This document shows positions 1 to 7,080 of a stretch of 25,430 nucleotides of DNA, piece after piece. This DNA is from Nocardioidaceae bacterium. GTDB taxonomy: Bacteria > Actinomycetota > Actinomycetes > Propionibacteriales > Nocardioidaceae. The number at the start of each line of letters is the position of its first letter. Within the stretch, counting starts at the first letter, position 1. Under the pieces are notes generated by a model. The model was given only the letters and a program-made list of their open reading frames with translations, searched no databases and was not told the DNA's origin. A program made the position numbers and the translations under genes. Location: assembly GCA_013811715.1 (NCBI GenBank), contig JACCUS010000216.1, forward strand, positions 1 through 25,430, read 5' to 3'.

Positions 1-220
1 GCATCATCGCCTGCACGTGGTACAGCAGCTGGCTCAGCTCCTGCGCCGTGCGCTCCGTCGACTCGTGCTCGGCCGCCATCCACGACTCGGCCGCCTCCTC
101 GACCAGCTTCTTGCCGATCTCGTGTACGCCGGCGTCGACCCACGCCACGGTCCGCGACCCCTCGGGGCGCTCGGCCGTCTTGCGGGACAGCTCCGCGAAC
201 AGCTCATCGAACGTCTTCAT
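1..220 (-). CDS. hisE: Phosphoribosyl-ATP pyrophosphatase (partial, C-terminus cut by window edge)
   Basis: HisE hydrolyses phosphoribosyl-ATP to phosphoribosyl-AMP, the second step of histidine synthesis, in the cytoplasm. Reading back from an ATG at 220 gives 73 uninterrupted residues, beginning MKTFDELFAEL and including GSRTVAWVDAGVHEIGKKL, VEEAAESWMAAEHE and AQELSQLLYHVQAMM. This is the all-alpha MazG-like fold of HisE, with the acidic EEAAE stretch that binds Mg2+. Full-length proteins are about 87-95 residues, so only some 15-20 residues are missing beyond position 1. The gene starts 61 bp after the ribH stop. A TAGGCT box lies 8 nt before the ATG and could be the -10 of a leaderless promoter, but no good -35 accompanies it. 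In actinobacteria hisG usually follows, which would be outside this window. The identity is secure; the promoter is a guess. Confidence 0.93.
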   Translation of the reverse strand, partial: MKTFDELFAELSRKTAERPEGSRTVAWVDAGVHEIGKKLVEEAAESWMAAEHESTERTAQELSQLLYHVQAMM

Positions 221-281
221 CAGCTGACAGCCTACTGGTGAGGGGCGGCGGCACCTGCCGGCCGGAGCCTTCCGCGGACGG

Positions 282-761
282 TCAGGCCCGCGCCAGGCCC
301 CGCAGCGTGATCGCCGTGGACATGGCGGCATGGGCGGCTTCGTAGCCCTTGTCTTCGTCGGAGCCCTGGAGGCCGGCCCGGGCCAGCGCCTGTTCCTCGC
401 TGTCACACGTGAGGACACCGAACCCGACAGGGACGCCGGAGTCGAGCGCCACCCGGGCGAGACCGTGGGTGACCGCGTCGCAGACGTACTCGAAATGTGG
501 CGTGCCTCCACGGATCACCACGCCGAGCGCGACGACAGCGTCGAACCCTCGGTTGACCAGACCCTGCGCGAGGACCGGAAGCTCGAAGCTCCCCGGAGCT
601 CGGACGACCTCGGCCGCCGCCACCTGGGCGTCGGCAAGGGCCCGTTCGGCGCCCTCGATAAGCCCGGCCATCACGGACGCGTGCCACTCCCCCGCTAGCA
701 CCGCAACCCTCAGCGCGCTGCCGTCGATCGGCGCCGGTTGAGGGCGTCCCCTGGCGCTCAC
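282..761 (-). CDS. ribH: 6,7-dimethyl-8-ribityllumazine synthase
   Basis: Lumazine synthase condenses 5-amino-6-ribitylaminouracil with 3,4-dihydroxy-2-butanone 4-phosphate, the penultimate riboflavin step. The family usually forms 60-mer or pentamer shells. The 159-residue protein shows VAVLAGEWHASV (about 19-30), APGSFELPV (55-63) and GVVIRGGTPHFEYV (80-93), in which His89 matches the catalytic His of the GTxHF motif. The frame stays open upstream to 1247, but that stretch is antisense-like sequence inside ribBA. The GTG at 761 was chosen because it overlaps the ribBA stop as GTGA and gives the usual 155-160 residue length. The overlap implies translational coupling as the last gene of the rib operon. 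Nothing is unusual in the catalytic core. Confidence 0.95.
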   Translation of the reverse strand: MSARGRPQPAPIDGSALRVAVLAGEWHASVMAGLIEGAERALADAQVAAAEVVRAPGSFELPVLAQGLVNRGFDAVVALGVVIRGGTPHFEYVCDAVTHGLARVALDSGVPVGFGVLTCDSEEQALARAGLQGSDEDKGYEAAHAAMSTAITLRGLARA

Positions 762-2032
762 CAGAGCCGTCGTTCGCTGCCGGCGCCGACGGCGTGGGCG
801 TCGTCGAGGTCGAGGTGTTCGAGGTGGTGTCCCATCCGGTCGCGTTTGGTGACGAGGTAGCGGCGGTTGTCGTCCTGCGGTTTCACCGGTACGGCGATCC
901 GCTCGTTCACCGAGACGCCGTATGCCTCCAGTGCAGTGCACTTGAGCGGGTTGTTCGTCAGCAGCCGGACCGAACGAACCCCTAGCTCGCGAAGGATCTG
1001 GGCTCCGGTGCCGTAGTCGCGGGCGTCCGCAGGGAGGCCGAGGTCGAGGTTGGCGTCGACCGTGTCGCGGCCGGTGTCTTGCAATGTGTAGGCCCGCAGC
1101 TTGTGCACCAGCCCGACGCCTCGGCCCTCGTGGCCGCGCAGGTACACGATGACGCCTCGGCCAGCGGTGCTGACGGCGGCCAGCGCCGAGGACAGCTGCG
1201 ACCCGCAGTCGCACCGGCGGGAGCCGAAAGCGTCGCCCGTCAGGCATTCGGAGTGCACCCGCACCATGACGTCGGCACCGTCGCCGAGGTCGCCGTACAC
1301 CATCGCGATGTGCTCTGTGCCATCGACTGAGTTGCGATAGCCCAGCGCGCGGAAGACCCCGTACGCGGTGGGGAGCCGCGTCTCGACGAGCCGGTGGACC
1401 TGTCGTTCGTGACGGCGGCGATAGCGGATCAGGTCGGCGATCGAGACCAGGGCCAGCCCGTGCTCGTCGGCGAACCCACGCAGGTCATGCCCGCGCTTCA
1501 TCGTGCCGTCGTCGTTGACCACCTCAGAGATCGCACCGGCCGGTGTCAAGCCGGCCAGTCGAGCCAGGTCGACCGATGCCTCGGTGTGGCCCGGCCGGAC
1601 CAGCACCCCGCCCTCGTGGTAGCGCAGCGGGAACACATGGCCGGGCTGGACCATCTCGGACGGCTCCGTCGCGGAGTCCACGAGCACCCTGATCGTGCGG
1701 GCCCGGTCGGCTGCCGAGATACCCGTCGTGACACCGTCACGAGCATCGACCGAGACCGTGAAGGCGGTGCGCATCCGCTCCCGGTTCCGCGGCGTCATCA
1801 ACGGGATCGCGAGCCGGTCCAGCGCCTGCCCCTCCATCGGAGCGCAGATGACGCCACTGGAGTAGCGGATCGTGAACGCCACCAGCTCAGGTGTCGCCTT
1901 GCTGGCCGCGAAGACCAGGTCACCCTCGTTCTCCCGGTCCTTGTCGTCGATCACCACCACGGCCTTGCCGGCGGCGATGTCCTCGACGGCCCGTTCGATC
2001 GGGTCCAGCCACAATCGGGCCTGGTCAGACAT
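758..2032 (-). CDS. ribBA: Bifunctional 3,4-dihydroxy-2-butanone-4-phosphate synthase / GTP cyclohydrolase II
   Basis: The 424-residue fusion supplies both precursors of lumazine. The N-terminal RibB half (about 1-205) converts ribulose-5-phosphate and carries DDKDRENEGD (29-38), the acidic Mg2+ loop, and RPGHTEA (146-152). The C-terminal RibA half (about 210-410) opens GTP to the diaminopyrimidine. It has the zinc ligands Cys263, Cys274 and Cys276 in HSECLTGDAFGSRRCDC and the RGHEGRGVGL phosphate loop (299-308). Length and domain order match other RibBA proteins, and both active sites look intact. The ATG at 2032 overlaps the end of ribM by 8 bp, and an AGGTGA sequence a few bases upstream can serve as ribosome binding site. 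The ribulose-5-phosphate substrate comes from the pentose pool served by Rpe, encoded just upstream of the rib operon. Confidence 0.96.
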   Translation of the reverse strand: MSDQARLWLDPIERAVEDIAAGKAVVVIDDKDRENEGDLVFAASKATPELVAFTIRYSSGVICAPMEGQALDRLAIPLMTPRNRERMRTAFTVSVDARDGVTTGISAADRARTIRVLVDSATEPSEMVQPGHVFPLRYHEGGVLVRPGHTEASVDLARLAGLTPAGAISEVVNDDGTMKRGHDLRGFADEHGLALVSIADLIRYRRRHERQVHRLVETRLPTAYGVFRALGYRNSVDGTEHIAMVYGDLGDGADVMVRVHSECLTGDAFGSRRCDCGSQLSSALAAVSTAGRGVIVYLRGHEGRGVGLVHKLRAYTLQDTGRDTVDANLDLGLPADARDYGTGAQILRELGVRSVRLLTNNPLKCTALEAYGVSVNERIAVPVKPQDDNRRYLVTKRDRMGHHLEHLDLDDAHAVGAGSERRLW

Positions 2033-2732
2033 GGCTCACCTGGTCGTCTGCCGCGCGTACGTCGCCTGGGCGCTCTGCTCCACCCAGCCGCCGCTCCGCC
2101 GCCCACCAGGTGAAGAACCCGGCCACGCAGAAGACGCCGTACACGAGGTAGAGCACCGCGCTCGGGTAGTACTCCGCGCGCAGCAGCAACGGCACTCCGA
2201 CCGCGTCCACACCGATCCAGATCCACCAGAACTCGACGTATCCCCGCGCCATGCCGTAGGTGGCGAGGATGCTGCCGGTGAGAATCCAGGCGTCGGGCAC
2301 CGGGCCCCACGAGCCGAGCCAGTCGAGAGCGTAGACGAAGACGACCATCATCACCGCCGCCGCCACGATCAGCTGCCGCAGCTCCTTCGCATTGGCCCAG
2401 CGCGGGGTGATCGCGCCGCCGTCTGCCGCGCCGCCCGCTGCCTGGCTGCGGCGCCACCGCCACCAGCCGTAGGCGCTGACCGCGAAGAAGAAGATCTGGC
2501 GGGCGGCCTGCCCCCACAGGTCGTGCTCCTGCGGCTTGTCGAAGATGCCGCCGACGAAGACGGTGAACAGCAGGGCGTTGCCGATCATGCCGACCGGCCA
2601 GGCCCAGGTGACGCGGCGCATCCCGAGCACGGCGCTGCCCAGTCCGAAGCCGTTGCCGACAACCTCGCGCACCAGGATCGGCGTGCCGTAGATCACCCAG
2701 GTGCCCTCCAACAGCCATTCCAGCGGGCTCAT
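2025..2732 (-). CDS. ribM: PnuC-family membrane transporter, probable riboflavin transporter RibM
   Basis: A 235-residue integral membrane protein with about six hydrophobic segments (roughly residues 12-30, 42-62, 78-94, 118-140, 148-182 and 190-212) and a short basic and acidic C-terminal tail. Trp-rich motifs AYGWWRWRR and YVEFWWIWIG are typical of the PnuC (nicotinamide riboside transporter) fold. PnuC-family members inside rib operons of Streptomyces davawensis and Corynebacterium glutamicum are the facilitative riboflavin transporter RibM (PnuX). Here the gene sits between ribE and ribBA, behind an FMN riboswitch, which points to the same job. Substrate specificity cannot be read from sequence alone. 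The ATG at 2732 overlaps the ribE stop (ATGA) and has a strong AAGGAGGAG site upstream; the end overlaps ribBA by 8 bp. Confidence 0.85.
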   Translation of the reverse strand: MSPLEWLLEGTWVIYGTPILVREVVGNGFGLGSAVLGMRRVTWAWPVGMIGNALLFTVFVGGIFDKPQEHDLWGQAARQIFFFAVSAYGWWRWRRSQAAGGAADGGAITPRWANAKELRQLIVAAAVMMVVFVYALDWLGSWGPVPDAWILTGSILATYGMARGYVEFWWIWIGVDAVGVPLLLRAEYYPSAVLYLVYGVFCVAGFFTWWAAERRLGGAERPGDVRAADDQVSHV

Positions 2733-3403
2733 CGAGCTCCTCCTTCTGTCTCGCGTTCGGTTGCTCTGATGTTGGCGGCCAACAGCCGCTCCACGACGGT
2801 GCTCGTCTGTCCGCCGAGCATCCGCTCGACGTACTTCGCGATCACGTCGACCTCGAGGTTGACGAGGTCGCCAGGGCCCTTGAAGCCCAACGTGGTGAGT
2901 TGGAGAGTCGTCGGGATCAGGCTGACGCCGAACGTCGGGTGGGCGCCGTCGGTGAGGGCCGACACGGTGAGCGAGACGCCGTCCACGGCGATCGAGCCCT
3001 TCATCACCAGGTAGAGCGCCAGTTCCGCCGACACCGAGATCGTGACGACCTCCCAGTGCTCACTCCGCTGGCGGTCCGCGATGCGTCCGACACCGTCGAC
3101 GTGACCGTGGACGAGGTGGCCGCCGAGCCGGGTCTGTGGTGTCGCGGCGCGCTCAAGGTTGACTTGGCTGCCGGGTACAAGACTGCCGAGCGCCGTCTTG
3201 TCGAGGCTCTCCGCCATCACGTCGGCGGTGAACGCGACTCCGTCCATCTCGGCTACCGTCAGACAGCACCCGTTGACGGCGATGGAGTCACCGGGGCCCA
3301 CGTCGCCCATGACCTTCGGTCCGCAGACGGTCAGTCGGATGGCGTCGCCTCCCTGCTCGAGCGCCACGACGGAGCCGAGCTCTTCCACGATCCCGGTGAA
3401 CAT
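2729..3403 (-). CDS. ribE: Riboflavin synthase, alpha subunit
   Basis: Dismutates two molecules of 6,7-dimethyl-8-ribityllumazine into riboflavin and the diaminouracil, the last step of the pathway. The 224-residue protein shows the family's internal duplication: two lumazine-binding barrels with MFTGIVEELGSV at the N-terminus, GDSIAVNGCCLTV (39-50 region) mirrored by GSIAVDGVSLTV (136-147), and VNLE at 81 and again at 181. GGHLVHGHVDGVGRI (94-108) marks the start of the second barrel. The ATG at 3403 shares one base with the ribD stop (TGATG), so translation is probably coupled. Length is slightly above the usual 200-215 residues because of a charged tail after residue 195. The gene is often named ribC in other genera. 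Confidence 0.95.
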   Translation of the reverse strand: MFTGIVEELGSVVALEQGGDAIRLTVCGPKVMGDVGPGDSIAVNGCCLTVAEMDGVAFTADVMAESLDKTALGSLVPGSQVNLERAATPQTRLGGHLVHGHVDGVGRIADRQRSEHWEVVTISVSAELALYLVMKGSIAVDGVSLTVSALTDGAHPTFGVSLIPTTLQLTTLGFKGPGDLVNLEVDVIAKYVERMLGGQTSTVVERLLAANIRATERETEGGAR

Positions 3404-4425
3404 CAGCCCACGCCCCTCATGACCAGCCGTACGTCGTCGCCGAGCCGCGTCACGTCGCGCAGCTCGTAGCGCAATGCCGCGTCGATGGTGGCGATGCCAA
3501 GATCGGCAACCGCGTTCAGGCCGGCGCCCAGCAGCGCCGGGGCGACGTACGCGATGATCTCATCGACCAAGCCGGCGGCGGCGAATGCGGCCGCGAGCGT
3601 TGGCCCCCCTTCGAGCCAGACATGCCGGCGGTCCAGCGCAAAGAGCTCCTTGAGGGCCTGGCTCGGGTCACGGGTGGACAGCAACACCGTTTCGGCGGCG
3701 TCATCGAGGACGGCGGCTACGGAGTCGACGCCGGTCAGGCCCATCACGGCTCGCAACGGCTGGAGCCCGGCCGGAAGCGGGCTGCCGTCGGCATCGCGAA
3801 CGGTCAGGCGGGGATTGTCGGCGATGACGGTCCCGGTCCCGACCAGGATCGTGTCGCACATGGCCCGCCGCAGGTGGACGTCGCTGCGGGCCTCGGGACC
3901 GGTAATCCACCGCGAGGTGCCATCGGCCGCTGCGGCCCTGCCGTCTGCGGTCGTGGCAAACTTCCAGGTGACGAACGGACGCTGGTGCAGCATCGCAAAC
4001 GACCAGGCCTCGTTCACGGCCGCGGCCTCGTCGGCCAGCACGCCCGCCTCGACGTCGACGCCGGCAGCCGTGAGCGCTTGTGCGCCACCGGCCGCGGTCG
4101 GGTTGAGGTCGGCCGCCGCGTAGACCACCCGCCTGACCCCTGCGTCTACCAACGCTCGGGTGCACGGACCAGTGCGACCGGTGTGGTGACAGGGCTCGAG
4201 GGTGACGACCACGGTCGCGCCGCTGGCTCGGCCACCGGCCTGTCGCAGGGCGTCGATCTCTGCGTGTGCTGTTCCGGGGCCGCGATGATAGCCCTCGGCA
4301 ACGGACTCGCCTTCGGTGGTCAGCACGACGCAACCAACGCGCGGGTTCGAGCCGAGAGTCCCTCCGGGTCTGCGGGCAAGCTCGATCGCGCGGCGCATCG
4401 CCGCCTGTTCGGCCCTGCTTGCCAC
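3403..4425 (-). CDS. ribD: Bifunctional diaminohydroxyphosphoribosylaminopyrimidine deaminase / 5-amino-6-(5-phosphoribosylamino)uracil reductase
   Basis: RibD deaminates and then reduces the pyrimidine made by GTP cyclohydrolase II. The N-terminal cytidine-deaminase-like half has the zinc site HAEIDAL (His54, catalytic Glu56) and EPCHHTGRTGPC (Cys79, Cys88), after GSNPRVGCVVL. The C-terminal NADPH reductase half contains TWKFATTADGR, DTILVGTGTVIADNPRLTVR and WLEGGPTLAAAF. I place the start at GTG 4425 (340 residues): it has GAGAGG seven bases upstream and puts the family's first helix (AMRRAIELAR) right at the N-terminus. The same frame stays open to an ATG at 4578, giving 391 residues. That ATG lies inside the FMN riboswitch closing stem and its purine run touches it directly, so I think the 51 extra residues are leader RNA. 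The 3' end is fused to ribE by TGATG. Confidence 0.93.
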   Translation of the reverse strand: MASRAEQAAMRRAIELARRPGGTLGSNPRVGCVVLTTEGESVAEGYHRGPGTAHAEIDALRQAGGRASGATVVVTLEPCHHTGRTGPCTRALVDAGVRRVVYAAADLNPTAAGGAQALTAAGVDVEAGVLADEAAAVNEAWSFAMLHQRPFVTWKFATTADGRAAAADGTSRWITGPEARSDVHLRRAMCDTILVGTGTVIADNPRLTVRDADGSPLPAGLQPLRAVMGLTGVDSVAAVLDDAAETVLLSTRDPSQALKELFALDRRHVWLEGGPTLAAAFAAAGLVDEIIAYVAPALLGAGLNAVADLGIATIDAALRYELRDVTRLGDDVRLVMRGVG

Positions 4426-4570
4426 CTCGGTGCCTCTCGTCGTCCGGTCGCGGACTCCGGGGCTCTCGACGTGACGCTGCGTCGCACCTGCGGTGACCCG
4501 GACGACACCGGGCAGACGACTCGCCTGCTCAGCGTCGTACGTCACCGGCTCGGCGACGACAACTTCGTCG
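4426..4570 (-). promoter_or_regulatory. Riboswitch expression platform / ribD leader
   Basis: This 145-nt stretch separates the FMN aptamer from the preferred ribD start. It holds a 5-bp hairpin GTCCG-CGAC-CGGAC (4455-4442) that ends three bases before the GAGAGG ribosome binding site (4438-4433). It also holds a 7-bp long-range pairing GACGCTG (4536-4530) with CAGCGTC (4479-4473). CGGTGTCGTCC further upstream can pair with GGACGA and CACCG on either side of the ribosome binding site, leaving that site in a bulge. No T-run is present. The pairings are seen in the sequence; that they switch with FMN is inference. Confidence 0.45.
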
Positions 4571-4697
4571 GCGTGCATCCTCCCATCCGGACTCTCACCG
4601 TCGGTCCCGGAGTTTCACCGGATCAGCCGACCGCTGGATGCGGCCGGTTCGCGGACTATCACCGCCGGTTCGGACTTTCACCGACCCCGGAGCACGC
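4571..4697 (-). promoter_or_regulatory. FMN riboswitch (RFN element) controlling the rib operon
   Basis: Read on the minus strand, the stretch shows the conserved RFN blocks in order: GCGTGCTCCGGGGTCGGTG, AAGTCCGAACCGGCGGTGAT, AGTCCGCGA, a variable arm, CCGGTGAAACTCCGGGACCG, ACGGTGAGAGTCCGGATGGG and AGGATGCACGC. The closing stem P1 is a perfect 6-bp pairing of GCGTGC (4697-4692) with GCACGC (4576-4571). FMN binding to this class lowers expression of riboflavin genes when the cofactor is plentiful. It lies directly ahead of ribD, the first gene of the operon. No hairpin plus T-run follows, so control of translation, or Rho-dependent termination, is more likely than an intrinsic terminator. A small hairpin GAGTG-N6-CACTC (4713-4698) stands just before P1. 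A CACAAT sequence at 4728-4723 is a weak -10 candidate. Confidence 0.96.
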
Positions 4698-4750
4698 GAG
4701 TGCTTTCACACTCTCGGCATCCATTGTGCCACCACCCCGCAACCCCCCGC

Positions 4751-4825
4751 CGAGAGGTCGCAAACACACCCGCGAGGAGTCGCGAACACACCCGCGAGAG
4801 GTCGCGAACACACCCGCGAGGAGTC
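4751..4825. repeat. 22-bp tandem repeat, 3.4 units, each with an internal dyad
   Basis: Three full units start at 4751, 4773 and 4795, and a partial unit at 4817 runs up to the rpe stop. Each unit contains TCGCG-AACACACC-CGCGA, a 5-bp inverted repeat around an 8-bp core (first copy has TCGCA). Copies lie at 4758-4775, 4780-4797 and 4802-4819. The joining bases alternate gagagg / gaggag, so units 1 and 3 match best, as do 2 and 4, giving a 44-bp higher-order repeat. The array fills the gap between rpe and the rib riboswitch. I do not know a function; it could be a phased operator, a transcription stop after rpe, or a dispersed extragenic element. Confidence 0.9.
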
Positions 4826-4827
4826 AG

Positions 4828-5490
4828 TTAAGGGCCGCTGCGATCGGCGAGGTGGCGCAGCTCCGCAATCGCCTGCTCGGGGTCGTCGGCGCCGAAGACG
4901 GCCGAACCGGCGACGAACACGTCAGCGCCCGCCTCGGCGCACCGCTCGATCGTCTCCGCGGAGACCCCGCCGTCGACCTGCAGCCAGACGTCGCCGCCCG
5001 AGGCGGCGATCAGCTCCCGCGCTCGTCGGATCTTCGGCAGACACAGGTCGAGGAACTGCTGACCGCCGAACCCCGGCTCGACAGTCATAAGCAACACCAT
5101 GTCGAGCTCTTCGAGCAGGTCGGCGTAGGGATCGACCGCTGTGGCCGGCTTCAGCGCCATTCCCGCTCGGGCTCCCATCCCCCGCAGTTCGCGCGCCAGC
5201 CGGACCGGGGCGGCGCAGGCCTCGACATGGAAGGTGACGCTGGCGGCGCCGGCCTCGACGTACCCCGGAGCCCACCGGTCGGGGTCATCGATCATCAGGT
5301 GGCAGTCCAGCGGCCTGTCGGCGACCTTGGCGAGCGCCTCGACCACCGGTAGCCCGATGGTGAGGTTGGGGACGAAGTGGTTGTCCATCACGTCGATATG
5401 GAGCCAGTCCGCGCCCGGCACCGACTCCGCGGCGGCCGCGAGGTTGGCGAAGTCGGCAGCGAGCATGCTCGGGGCGATCTGGATACCCAT
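4828..5490 (-). CDS. rpe: Ribulose-phosphate 3-epimerase
   Basis: Interconverts ribulose-5-phosphate and xylulose-5-phosphate in the pentose phosphate pathway. The 220-residue TIM barrel begins IAPSMLAADFANL and shows HIDVMDNHFVPNLTIG (metal ligands His31 and Asp33), DCHLMIDDP (His64), MTVEPGFGGQ and VDGGV with the second catalytic Asp, ending in a GSAVFG phosphate loop. The frame is open to 5637, but the usual N-terminus starts at ATG 5490, so the 49 upstream residues are dropped. There is no clear ribosome binding site; a TAGACT box 8 nt before the ATG suggests a leaderless transcript. It supplies or drains the ribulose-5-phosphate used by RibBA, encoded downstream, which may explain the conserved adjacency. 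Confidence 0.95.
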   Translation of the reverse strand: MGIQIAPSMLAADFANLAAAAESVPGADWLHIDVMDNHFVPNLTIGLPVVEALAKVADRPLDCHLMIDDPDRWAPGYVEAGAASVTFHVEACAAPVRLARELRGMGARAGMALKPATAVDPYADLLEELDMVLLMTVEPGFGGQQFLDLCLPKIRRARELIAASGGDVWLQVDGGVSAETIERCAEAGADVFVAGSAVFGADDPEQAIAELRHLADRSGP

Positions 5491-5498
5491 CGTCGCGG

Positions 5499-5526
5499 AG
5501 TCTAACCACGCCTGTCCGTCTGCCGA
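5499..5526 (-). promoter_or_regulatory. Candidate rpe promoter (leaderless)
   Basis: On the minus strand TCGGCA (5526-5521) and TAGACT (5504-5499) are separated by 16 bp, matching the -35/-10 pattern at 4 of 6 and 4 of 6 consensus bases. The expected start of transcription falls at or one to two bases before the ATG at 5490. The gene lacks a Shine-Dalgarno sequence, which fits a leaderless mRNA, a common form in actinobacteria. Confidence 0.45.
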
Positions 5527-5581
5527 GGCCGGCGGTCCCGCCTTTCCGCGCGCGCACCACTCCATCAGCGCGGCGCTGTGC

Positions 5582-5658
5582 GGTGCCGGACCACGATTCG
5601 TCTGCGGCCAGGCGGGGCCAACTTGCCACGCGACCACAGACGAACCCAGCGCGGCACC
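5582..5658 (-). terminator. Large imperfect inverted repeat between rsmB and rpe
   Basis: Outer arms GGTGCCG (5582-5588) and CGGCACC (5652-5658) and inner arms TTCGTCTG (5597-5604) and CAGACGAA (5637-5644) are perfectly complementary and nested, with an 8/7-nt internal loop and a 32-nt apical region. It starts about 45 bp after the rsmB stop and ends about 90 bp before rpe. It could end the def-fmt-rsmB transcript without a T-run, or be a structured RNA or protein binding site. The pairing is directly seen; the role is inferred. Confidence 0.45.
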
Positions 5659-5703
5659 AGCATCTCCCCGACCGACCCCGAACTCACCGCGGCGCCGCCG
5701 GCG

Positions 5704-7080
5704 TCAAGAGCGACGGAGCGAGCAGACGAAGATCGCGTCGGTGCCGTGCCGGTGCGGCCACAGCTGTACGTGCGGTCCGGCGCCGAGATCAGCCACCTCG
5801 GGCAGCAGCGCGCGAGCGTCCTCCTCTCGTACGTCGCCTCGACCGCCGACCACGGAGTCCACGACGCCTCGCGTCTCCGCCACATGCGGCGAGCAGGTCA
5901 CATAGGCCACCACGCCGCCCTCCCGCACCGAGTCCAACGCCGAGTTCAACAGCCCGGCCTGCAGTTGCACCAGCTCGGCGACGTCTTTCGGAGTGCGCCG
6001 CCAACGCGACTCCGGGCGACGCCGAAGCGCTCCCAGCCCGCTGCACGGGACGTCGGCGATGACCCGGTCGAATGCCGCCTCCCCCCACGCCGGCCGGGTG
6101 GCGTCCGCGACCAGCACGGCCGATGGCGGCGGGTAGCCGCGCAGCGCTGACAGCGCCAGCCTGGCCCGGTGCGGTGCCCGGTCGGACGCGACGAGCGTGG
6201 CAAGGCGGCCACGCGCCAGCCCGGTGAGCAGCGCGGCCTTTCCGCCGGGACCGGCGCACAGGTCGAGCCAGCGATCGTCGCGACCGGTGACGTCGGCTCT
6301 GCTCAACGCCAGCGCAGCCAGCTGGGAACCTTCGTCTTGGACACCCGCCCGGCCCCTGCGCACCTGCAACAGCGCACCGGGGTCACCACCCGGTAACCCG
6401 GCGGCGTACGGCGACCAACGCCCCCGAACGGCGCCCTCCCGCACCAGTTGGTCGACGGTGAGCAGCCCGGGTCGGGCCGCCAGCGTGACCGTTGGTGCCA
6501 CGTTGTCGGCGGCGAGCAGCGTCTCGAGCTCGTTCCCACAGCCGAGCGCCTCGCGGAAGGCCGAGACGATCCACTCCGGGTGCGAGTGGCGCACTGCCAG
6601 ATGACCGACCAGGTCATCGTCACGCGGCGGTGCGACCTCATCCAGCCACCGCTCCAGCGGGCGGCCCCCGATCCGCCTCAGCACGGCGTTCGCCAGCCGC
6701 ACCGGGCGCTCGCCGACGGACGCCCGCACCAGCTCGACGCTCGTCGCGACCGCCGCGTGCGAGGCGACCCGCATGCCGAGCAGCTGGTGGGCGCCGATCC
6801 GCAGCGCGGTCAGCACCTCCGGCTGTAGGGAGGCCGCGCCGGCTTGGACGCAGGCGTCGATGACGGCGTCGTAGCTTCCTCGCAGCCGGGCGGTGCCGTT
6901 GGCCAGTTCGGTGGCGAAGGCCGCGTCACGACCGCCGAGCCCGCGAGCGGCGAGCATCCGCGGCAGCGTCAGGTTGAGATACGCGTCGTCGGTGTCGACC
7001 GCCCGCAGCGCGTCGTACGCCGTCTGCCGGGCGGCGTCGATCTCGGTGCGAGGTCTGATCCGGCGGGTCTGATTGGCCAT
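5704..7080 (-). CDS. rsmB: 16S rRNA (cytosine-967-C5)-methyltransferase
   Basis: Transfers a methyl group from AdoMet to C5 of C967 of 16S rRNA. The N-terminal part (about 12-150) is the NusB-like RNA-binding domain. The C-terminal Rossmann domain has WLDLCAGPGGK (271-281), the AdoMet motif, SDRAPHRARL, DVPCSGLG with Cys346, and VTCSPHVAET with Cys396. These two cysteines are the catalytic pair of the RsmB/Nop2 group. The 458-residue length is normal. The frame is open to 7125, but ATG 7080 shares a base with the fmt stop (TGATG), so I use that start and expect coupled translation. The fmt-rsmB pair is conserved in many bacteria. A large inverted repeat lies downstream. Confidence 0.95.
   Translation of the reverse strand: MANQTRRIRPRTEIDAARQTAYDALRAVDTDDAYLNLTLPRMLAARGLGGRDAAFATELANGTARLRGSYDAVIDACVQAGAASLQPEVLTALRIGAHQLLGMRVASHAAVATSVELVRASVGERPVRLANAVLRRIGGRPLERWLDEVAPPRDDDLVGHLAVRHSHPEWIVSAFREALGCGNELETLLAADNVAPTVTLAARPGLLTVDQLVREGAVRGRWSPYAAGLPGGDPGALLQVRRGRAGVQDEGSQLAALALSRADVTGRDDRWLDLCAGPGGKAALLTGLARGRLATLVASDRAPHRARLALSALRGYPPPSAVLVADATRPAWGEAAFDRVIADVPCSGLGALRRRPESRWRRTPKDVAELVQLQAGLLNSALDSVREGGVVAYVTCSPHVAETRGVVDSVVGGRGDVREEDARALLPEVADLGAGPHVQLWPHRHGTDAIFVCSLRRS

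Noticed and set aside
282..1247. A 321-residue version of RibH
   Set aside because: The upstream half is out-of-frame ribBA. The true start is the GTG overlapping the ribBA stop.
4751..4825. CRISPR-like array
   Set aside because: Units are directly adjacent at 22 bp with no unique spacers, and there are no cas genes nearby.
3622..5352. Plus-strand open frame of 576 codons (and 12296-14026 similarly)
   Set aside because: Antisense to ribD, the riboswitch and rpe (or coaBC, rpoZ and gmk); no start context and no recognisable motif.
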